A DNA stretch of 10,853 bases, from contig URWD01000033.1 of NCBI GenBank assembly GCA_900551525.1, forward strand, positions 1 through 10,853, written 5' to 3'. Both the position numbers and the translations under genes were made by a program. The DNA comes from an uncultured Mycoplasmatota bacterium (GTDB lineage Bacteria; Bacillota_I; Bacilli_A; RF39; UBA660). The notes under the pieces were generated by a model. It saw nothing but the letters and a program-made list of their open reading frames with translations. It searched no databases and had not been told where the DNA came from. Below are positions 7,138 to 10,853 of the stretch, in pieces; the stretch's first letter is position 1, and each line of letters starts with the position of its first letter.

Positions 7138-7176
7138 AACAAGCACTTCCATTCTATACAACTTACGTACTACTTT

Positions 7177-7205
7177 ATTTTATCAAATTATTAATTACTT
7201 GTCTA
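7177..7205 (-). promoter_or_regulatory. promoter of the parA operon
   Basis: Minus strand TAGACA (7205-7200), 17-nt spacer, TAAAAT (7182-7177). Five of six consensus bases in each hexamer. Transcription would start near 7170, giving a leader of about 33 nt before the parA ATG at 7137. Confidence 0.7.
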
Positions 7206-7225
7206 TGATTTTAGAACAAAATTAC

Positions 7226-7255
7226 AAAAAGAAAGTATAACAACTACACTTTCTT
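7226..7255 (-). terminator. terminator of the surface-protein gene
   Basis: Minus strand AAGAAAGTGTA (7255-7245) pairs with TATACTTTCTT (7239-7229), an 11-bp stem with one G-U pair and a 5-nt loop, followed by TTTG. It lies just past the GC-rich hairpins and before the parA promoter. Confidence 0.65.
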
Positions 7256-7258
7256 GTT

Positions 7259-7291
7259 GCACCCCGCGTGGGGCGGAAGCTCCCGCCAGCC
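7259..7291 (-). repeat. GC-rich double hairpin downstream of the surface-protein gene
   Basis: These 33 nt are 27 G/C in a window of about 30% GC. Two inverted repeats share two bases: CCCC-GCGT-GGGG (7262-7273) and GGCGG-AAGCTC-CCGCC (7272-7287). On the minus strand the second becomes a 5-bp all-GC stem, extendable by one G-U pair to an AGCT tetraloop. They begin 18 nt after the stop codon and are separate from the terminator. GC-rich hairpins or cruciforms downstream of a variable region are a known part of DGR target recognition in phage systems; applying that here is inference. Confidence 0.65.
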
Positions 7292-7309
7292 ATGCTAAAC
7301 TAAAGGTTC

Positions 7310-8665
7310 TCACATACCTATAATATATGGCTTATCTAAAGTTCCTTCTCCATCTATTTTATACACAGAAGCGTCTAGATACAAGACTGGACGGCCGCCA
7401 TACCCAGTGTTCGCGCCGTTGTACAAGAAGCCGTTGTCGTTAAGATTGAACACACCGCCGCTGTACGAAGAATAAGGCGTAATTGTCCATTCGTATCCTT
7501 TTCCATATAACCAACTTTGTCCTGCACATGTTGCTGTATTATAAGAACCTAAATTTGTTGTTCTTGCACAACTACTTGATAACACACTATATCCATAATC
7601 ACTTGGATACATTAGTCCTATATATCCTGTAGTTGTTGTTGGTCTTCCACTATATACCGTTGTTCCTCTTTCATATCCATAAAAACTTTCGGTTGTTGCA
7701 CTAGCACTTGAATATCCTCCTAGATACCATGTTACTTCTGCTATCATACTTCTATATCCAGACTGTATTCCTTTTTTAGTATAATCACAATTTGCTGTTG
7801 CTGTTGTACTATATCCATAGCAATATCCAGAACTTGTTCCATCTTGAGCATTATAGTATGCACCATTAAGTAGTGAATTCAAACTAGCCGCTGTCCAATC
7901 GTTTGTATTTGACTTATGCCACGCAAGTCCATCTAACACATCTGCTCTTATTATTTTAACCAAGTTTTTTCCACTTTGACCATGTGATGCACTATCAAAC
8001 ACTCCGATGATTCTCCAGTATTCATTATTGAACCATACGTAGTTATTTGGATTTTTTCCTTCATATCGATAGCCTTTTTCATTTACTACTTGTCCCGTTC
8101 CTTGTGTTGTTCCTGAGAGGCTTGTAATATATGTAGCTAAATTTACTTTTGAAGAACTGTCAGTATAGTTTAATGTACACGATGTATAACCTCCATTTAT
8201 TTGTGATATTTCTACTCTATTATATTGTTGATTATATGTTGCTGTACTATTAGAGCAATTTAATGAACCAAGTTTACCATAAGTCTTTGGTAAATTAGTT
8301 GCGGTGATTGATACATCCGGTGGCACAATGTCAAAATATACGTAACATTTATTGCTTACTTTAGTTGTGAGTACTACTGACTTTGTTTCATTGTTCCATG
8401 AAAGTGTTCCACCATTTTCACACATTGAACGTTCAGCATTAAATGTATAACCTTCTGTTGGCCATTCTGAGCTTGTTGATGGTTCATAATCACCAGAACC
8501 AGCTTTTGTTTCAAGCATCATACTAATATTTGTACCTGTTCTTATTTGGTTATTTCCCTCTTCTGTATAAACTTGTTTTTTATATTTATTACTATATAAA
8601 ATAATAACAAATAAAAGAAAAATTAGCGAAAATAAGCTTAAAACAATTACTTTTTTCTTATTCAT
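7310..8665 (-). CDS. membrane-anchored surface protein with a DGR-like variable C-terminus
   Basis: 451 aa. ATG 8665 has GGAAAGGAG at 8685-8677, spaced 11 nt. Lys-rich start then one transmembrane anchor (6-24), with the rest outside the cell. Region 45-115 (ISMMLETKAGSGDY through CYVYFDI) resembles a module common in repeated surface proteins of uncultured gut Firmicutes; this is recall, not a search. Cys pairs 82/107, 137/163, 282/293 and 366/380 suggest disulphides. The C-terminal half (200-451) has YVWFNNEYWRIIGVF and WTITP near 393, then RPVLYL (425-430) and a GEGTLDKPYIIG end, like C-type-lectin/FGE-fold domains seen in DGR targets. Codons 396-428 have sharply different base and codon use. 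A ligand-binding adhesin with retargetable specificity is the best reading; an ordinary adhesin shaped by cassette recombination is the alternative. Confidence 0.72.
   Translation of the reverse strand: MNKKKVIVLSLFSLIFLLFVIILYSNKYKKQVYTEEGNNQIRTGTNISMMLETKAGSGDYEPSTSSEWPTEGYTFNAERSMCENGGTLSWNNETKSVVLTTKVSNKCYVYFDIVPPDVSITATNLPKTYGKLGSLNCSNSTATYNQQYNRVEISQINGGYTSCTLNYTDSSSKVNLATYITSLSGTTQGTGQVVNEKGYRYEGKNPNNYVWFNNEYWRIIGVFDSASHGQSGKNLVKIIRADVLDGLAWHKSNTNDWTAASLNSLLNGAYYNAQDGTSSGYCYGYSTTATANCDYTKKGIQSGYRSMIAEVTWYLGGYSSASATTESFYGYERGTTVYSGRPTTTTGYIGLMYPSDYGYSVLSSSCARTTNLGSYNTATCAGQSWLYGKGYEWTITPYSSYSGGVFNLNDNGFLYNGANTGYGGRPVLYLDASVYKIDGEGTLDKPYIIGM
7382..7480 (-). other. candidate DGR variable region (VR) in the surface-protein gene
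   Basis: Codons 396-428. GC is 58% over 7381-7440 and 43% over 7441-7500, against 32-33% in the 60-nt blocks on either side. Between codons 401 and 424, 15 of 24 codons end in C (TAC, AGC, GGC, TTC, AAC, GAC), and four of five Asn codons are AAC. AAC codons read through adenine mutagenesis give NNC codons without stops, the DGR footprint. The patch encodes YSGGVFNLNDNGFLYNGAN flanked by a conserved W (393) and by RPVLYL, the usual frame of a lectin-type variable site. The near-constant 3' end over GGRPVL would be the place for the initiation-of-homology sequence. No template repeat or reverse transcriptase is present in the window. Confidence 0.55.
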
Positions 8666-8694
8666 AGTTGTTTTTACTCCTTTCCTATGTTAAC

Positions 8695-8703
8695 ATTATA
8701 ACA
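8695..8703 (-). promoter_or_regulatory. extended -10 promoter of the surface-protein gene
   Basis: Minus strand TGTTATAAT (8703-8695) is a complete extended -10 element. The -35 position is poor (TAGCCT). Transcription near 8688 gives a leader of about 23 nt. Confidence 0.65.
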
Positions 8704-8720
8704 CGAATGCCACTGCTAGG

Positions 8721-8762
8721 CTATATAAAATTATTATTTTTTTAAAGAAAATAATTATATAG
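8721..8762. repeat. AT-rich inverted repeat between divergent genes (possible operator)
   Basis: CTATATAAAATTATT (8721-8735) faces AATAATTATATAG (8750-8762), complementary apart from a 2-nt insertion. It lies between the surface-protein promoter and the ribosome binding site of the HTH gene. It is a candidate binding site for that regulator, though low-complexity AT sequence makes chance more likely than usual. Confidence 0.4.
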
Positions 8763-8777
8763 GCTGGTGATCCCCTA

Positions 8778-9020
8778 ATGATAGGAACCCTTTATATACA
8801 TACCGACGAATATTACTATGAAATAGTTAGGAAAAATATTAAAAAATATAGGATAGAAAAGAACTTTACTCAACAAGAACTTGCTGACATGGCTGGTATA
8901 TCTCGTCAGTATATAACAGATATAGAAAATCCTAACAGATGTAAACATGTTACTATTGCTATTCTTGGAAGAATAGCAGATGCTTTAGATATGAATATAG
9001 AATTATTCTTTAGAAAGTAA
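8778..9020 (+). CDS. Xre/Cro-CI family HTH transcriptional regulator
   Basis: 80 aa, a single HTH_3 domain. The helix-turn-helix spans about 31-54: TQQELADMAGISRQYITDIE, with the usual Q-x-L-A and S-x-Q-x-I pattern, followed by IAILGRIADALDMNIELFF, the closing helix of the fold. A short N-terminal extension (1-15, MIGTLYIHTDEYYYE) precedes it. ATG 8778 is preceded by GGTGAT at 8765-8770. No ligand or enzyme domain is present, so it is a simple DNA-binding protein of the repressor or restriction-controller type. It is divergent from the surface-protein gene over a shared region with an inverted repeat, so autoregulation and control of that neighbour are plausible but not shown. Confidence 0.88.
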   Translation: MIGTLYIHTDEYYYEIVRKNIKKYRIEKNFTQQELADMAGISRQYITDIENPNRCKHVTIAILGRIADALDMNIELFFRK

Positions 9021-9028
9021 TTCTATAT
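8995..9028 (+). terminator. perfect inverted repeat spanning the end of the HTH gene
   Basis: ATATAGAATTA (8995-9005) and TAATTCTATAT (9018-9028) form an 11-bp perfect stem with a 12-nt loop, followed by TT. The stop codon (9018-9020) lies in the right arm. It could be a weak terminator or mRNA-stabilising hairpin. Confidence 0.4.
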
Positions 9029-9081
9029 TTACATGATAACATATTGTTTGTGATACTTTTGTCGAAGCAAGGATATATTTT

Positions 9082-9164
9082 AAAAAAAGTTATGTTTTTC
9101 CAAAGAAAAATATCTCAAACAAAAAAGAATATATTTTTCTTTGGAAAAACATACTGACTTTTTT
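9082..9164. repeat. long hairpin: 23-bp perfect inverted repeat with extended arms
   Basis: Positions 9091-9113 and 9131-9153 are perfect reverse complements (23 bp) around a 17-nt loop. Beyond a 3-nt bulge (CTG, 9154-9156) the stem continues as AAAAAAGT against ACTTTTTT to 9164. It has A and T runs at its ends, so it could terminate transcription from either side, which suits the convergent genes here. The stem is longer than a normal terminator and its 3' arm abuts a gene remnant, so a palindromic mobile-element (MITE-like) origin is also possible. Confidence 0.7.
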
Positions 9165-9167
9165 ATT

Positions 9168-9209
9168 AAGAGAATTAGAAGATGTGGTAAATCAATTTTA
9201 TTATATCAA
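9168..9209 (+). pseudogene. Walker A remnant of an AAA_14-type ATPase
   Basis: The plus strand reads KRIRRCGKSILLYQ. GIRRCGKSxLLYQ is the Walker A region of AAA_14/DUF4143-type ATPases, with only the Gly before the Arg pair lost (GIRR to RIRR). Nothing recognisable of that protein precedes it, because the long hairpin lies immediately upstream. After it the frame runs into a second hairpin and stops at 9261-9263. It is a tiny fragment of a gene different from the minus-strand ATPase next door, whose P-loop is GPKWCGKT. With only 14 codons, chance similarity is possible. Confidence 0.4.
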
Positions 9210-9211
9210 AT

Positions 9212-9241
9212 GAGCTACTCAGAAATAGTTCTGGGTAGCCC
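9212..9241. terminator. hairpin at the end of the ATPase gene, possibly bidirectional terminator
   Basis: Positions 9212-9224 pair with 9229-9241: a 13-bp stem with one A-C mismatch, one G-U pair and an ATAG tetraloop. Downstream tails are only modestly T-rich (ATTTTCTCT on plus, CATTTGAT on minus). It begins 8 nt past the TAG at 9249, so it most likely ends the minus-strand ATPase transcript. Confidence 0.5.
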
Positions 9242-9248
9242 ATTTTCT

Positions 9249-10510
9249 CTAATATGGTTTTAATGCTGTTATGGGAAGTAAATATATTCCAGTTTCTGGA
9301 TCTTTAACAATAACATCATTATATCCACATATAACACACATAAACTTTGGTTTTTTTATCATTTTTTTTGGAATTTTAAAAGATGTTCTTTTGCTTCATC
9401 AAACTGGTTAAAACCTAGTTTTATTTCTACTGCTGCATATTCACCATTTTCAAATTCAAGAATTGTATCTACTTCTAAACCTGTTACATTATCTCTAAAG
9501 TGATAGATTTTTCCATTTAAATAATCCATATATATATTTAAATCTCTTTCCACTAAAGCTTCGAATAAAAAGCCAAATGTTTTTAAATCACCGATTAATT
9601 TATCTTTATTAATATTTAATAGTGCTGCTGCTAAAGAAGGATCAACAAAGTGTCTTTTAATATTTTTGCCTATTCTATCGGGAGATCTATAATTTAAACT
9701 ATAAGCTGGTTGATTATTTAATAGATTTAATTTATCTAATATATCTAAATAATCACTTATTGTTCTTTTATCAACTTCCATGTCTTCATTTTCACTTATG
9801 TCTTTTATAAGTTTATTATTACTTACAGTTGTTGACTCATTTCTGGCTAGTGACTTTAATAACATATTCATTTTAATACTATCAATGTTTTTTATTTCAA
9901 ATATATCTTTTTCTAAGATAGAATTAATATAATATTTTGGCATTAAACCGGATTTATCACTAGCTATATTAATGTTAGCTGGCCAACCTCCTCGCACAAT
10001 TAAATTAGCTAGTTCTTCTAAACTAGTTTTTTTTACGTTTTTTACGATGTTCTTTCCATTAAACATATCCATTATGGAAATATCACCACTGGAGTCACCT
10101 GACTCAAATAAACTCATAGTATTCATTTTTAGTCTTGCTATTCTTCCTGCACCTGAATGAAATATTTCTTTTCTATCTTTTAATGATGTTGAACAAGACA
10201 GAATATAATTACCTTTTGTTTCTAATAAATCACATTTTCTTCTTATTTTATCCCAAATTGTTGGTTCTCTTGACCATTTGTCAATTAATTCTGGTTTTTG
10301 TTCGTTTAACACTAACTCTGAATTTAGTTTAAACCTTCTTCTTGTTTCTTCATCATCCATATTTATTGCTGATGCTGCATGATTAAGAGAAGTAAATGTT
10401 TTACCACACCATTTTGGTCCCTCAATCGAAACAGCACCACAAACTTGCAATAAATCGTCTATTTTCTTATCGATAAGTCTTGGCTTGTAATTGTCTGGTT
10501 TTAAGTTCAT
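9249..10510 (-). pseudogene. AAA_14 / DUF4143 ATPase, frameshifted at an A8 run and with a damaged Walker B
   Basis: The main frame runs from ATG 10510 to TGA 9361-9359 (383 aa). Walker A GPKWCGKT is at 31-38, GNYILSCSTS near 100-109 and a GRIARLKMNTMSLFESG block at about 122-138, typical of the ATPase half. The DUF4143 nuclease-like half includes GLEVDTILEFENGEY (E346, D348) and AAVEIK (E362, K364). The frame ends early in FQKK over eight A. A one-base shift continues through 9362-9249 as MIKKPKFMCVICGYNDVIVK and ends ITALKPY, which is the family's normal C-terminus and gives about 420 aa. Walker B reads LIDKW where relatives have LIDEW. Cellular role of this family is unknown. Either a decaying gene or one expressed by slippage. 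Confidence 0.8.
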
Positions 10511-10521
10511 GCTAATTTGTT

Positions 10522-10550
10522 CCTATATATCAAAAAAACTAAACAGTCAA
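10522..10550 (-). promoter_or_regulatory. probable promoter of the ATPase gene
   Basis: Minus strand TTGACT (10550-10545) followed at 17 nt by TATAGG (10527-10522), or at 15 nt by TATATA (10529-10524). The best ribosome binding site before the ATG at 10510 is TAGGAA, overlapping the -10 region, so the -10 choice is uncertain. Confidence 0.4.
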
Positions 10551-10554
10551 CATC

Positions 10555-10593
10555 AATGTACCATTTTTAACTATTTGAATGTACCATTTTTAA
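10555..10593. repeat. two 16-nt direct repeats, IS21-end-like
   Basis: AATGTACCATTTTTAA occurs at 10555-10570 and again at 10578-10593, a 23-nt period with CTATTTG between. IS21-family ends carry closely spaced copies of a short motif like this, so a leftover IS end is possible. No transposase is nearby. Confidence 0.5.
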
Positions 10594-10610
10594 AAAACGG
10601 CATTTTTTTC

Positions 10611-10634
10611 AAATCTGGAATTCAATTCCGATTT
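10611..10634. repeat. short hairpin in the intergenic region before the last gene
   Basis: AAATC-T-GGAAT (10611-10621) pairs with ATTCC-GATTT (10625-10634), ten base pairs with one bulged T and a 3-nt loop. It could be a weak terminator reading rightwards or part of the element remnant. The remaining 10640-10779 shows no gene on either strand. Confidence 0.35.
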
Positions 10635-10753
10635 TGTTGAGTGTATTTAGAAAGTAATTATAGATAAAAAGCAAAATATTCAAAAAAATTTTAATTAATT
10701 GTTAGAAAAGAGTGCCCATAAACATTAGGTAAAACCAGTGTTTTTAAAATAAT

Positions 10754-10809
10754 TGTCGAGCCATGTCGACCGATTTTTCTTGACTTTTTTGATGTTTCAA
10801 ACTTAGAAT
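10754..10809 (+). promoter_or_regulatory. promoter with upstream TGTCGA repeats for the last gene
   Basis: Plus strand TTGACT (10780-10785), 18-nt spacer, TAGAAT (10804-10809). Just upstream TGTCGA appears twice (10754-10759 and 10764-10769), exactly 10 nt apart, so on the same helix face; a candidate regulator or activator site. Confidence 0.5.
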
Positions 10810-10837
10810 AGAGTCTTATATAAAGGAGGAAAATTTT

Positions 10838-10853
10838 ATGTTAAATGAAACAA
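10838..10853 (+). CDS. start of an unidentified gene (partial, runs off the right edge)
   Basis: ATG 10838 with a strong AAAGGAGG ribosome binding site (10822-10829), spaced 8 nt, and a promoter at 10780-10809. Only MLNET is visible, so no function can be given. The good ribosome binding site and promoter make it a real gene start. Confidence 0.65.

Noticed and set aside
7137..7161. Upstream TTG start for parA adding eight residues
   Set aside because: It would lie about 10 nt after the predicted transcription start, and the ParA family starts at the MAKII position.
7382..7480. GC-rich patch explained as a simple assembly chimera
   Set aside because: The reading frame is kept across both borders, and the encoded sequence carries the expected RPVLYL continuation, so an intact functional segment is more likely.
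8376..8405. TGTTTCA/TGTTCCATGAAA stretch considered as a parS site
   Set aside because: It does not form the TGTTTCACGTGAAACA palindrome; several mismatches at the centre and right half, and it lies inside coding sequence. No other parS-like site was found.
9060..9066. TGTCGAA, an exact Spo0A box
   Set aside because: A single 7-mer in AT-rich DNA, not next to any promoter, and no sporulation gene is visible in the window.
10592..10609. AAAAAACGGCATTTTTTT as a terminator
   Set aside because: The stem would be only A-T pairs with no GC core, too weak to call.
1..10853. CRISPR array, rRNA, T-box or known riboswitch
   Set aside because: No regularly spaced repeats, no rRNA-like sequence, and no T-box or aptamer core recognised in any leader.

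Overview
The window is AT-rich (roughly 30% GC by eye) and bacterial. It uses the standard bacterial code: TGA is a real stop, Trp is TGG, and a tRNA-Trp with anticodon CCA is present. The gene set and very low GC suggest an uncultured, host-associated Bacillota of the Bacilli / Mollicutes-related kind. That taxonomic call is inference. No sporulation gene is visible.

Layout. Positions 1-208 (minus) hold the start of a probable ABC-transporter permease behind a perfect sigma-A type promoter and a ~108-nt leader. Positions 290-560 carry a small, possibly frameshifted ORF pair. Positions 641-794 are tRNA-Trp with its own extended -10 promoter and terminator. Positions 948-1259 are a 68-aa orphan gene with its own promoter. 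Positions 1265-7205 (minus) are one seven-gene operon, parA-parB-DUF951-AbgT transporter-ychF-BI-1-like-RDD, with a recognisable promoter in front of parA and a terminator after the RDD gene. Genes in it overlap or sit within 17 nt of one another. The parAB/DUF951/ychF group is typical of origin-proximal Firmicutes DNA, but no parS site, dnaA or rsmG was seen.

Positions 7226-8770 hold the most interesting object. It is a 451-aa membrane-anchored surface protein whose last ~80 codons contain a sharply GC-rich, NNC-codon-rich patch (7382-7480). The gene is followed by an 82% GC double hairpin (7259-7291). This looks like the variable region of a diversity-generating retroelement (DGR) target with a C-type-lectin-like C-terminus. 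No reverse transcriptase or template repeat lies in the window, so it would have to be served in trans, or the patch has another origin. A small Xre-type HTH regulator (8778-9020) is divergent from it across an AT-rich inverted repeat.

Positions 9021-10853 are accessory and decaying. They contain a long 23-bp perfect hairpin, a ~14-codon Walker A remnant of an AAA_14 ATPase, and a complete but frameshifted AAA_14/DUF4143 ATPase (9249-10510) with an A8 slip site and a damaged Walker B motif. Further right are IS21-like direct repeats and the promoter, ribosome binding site and first codons of a plus-strand gene running off the end.
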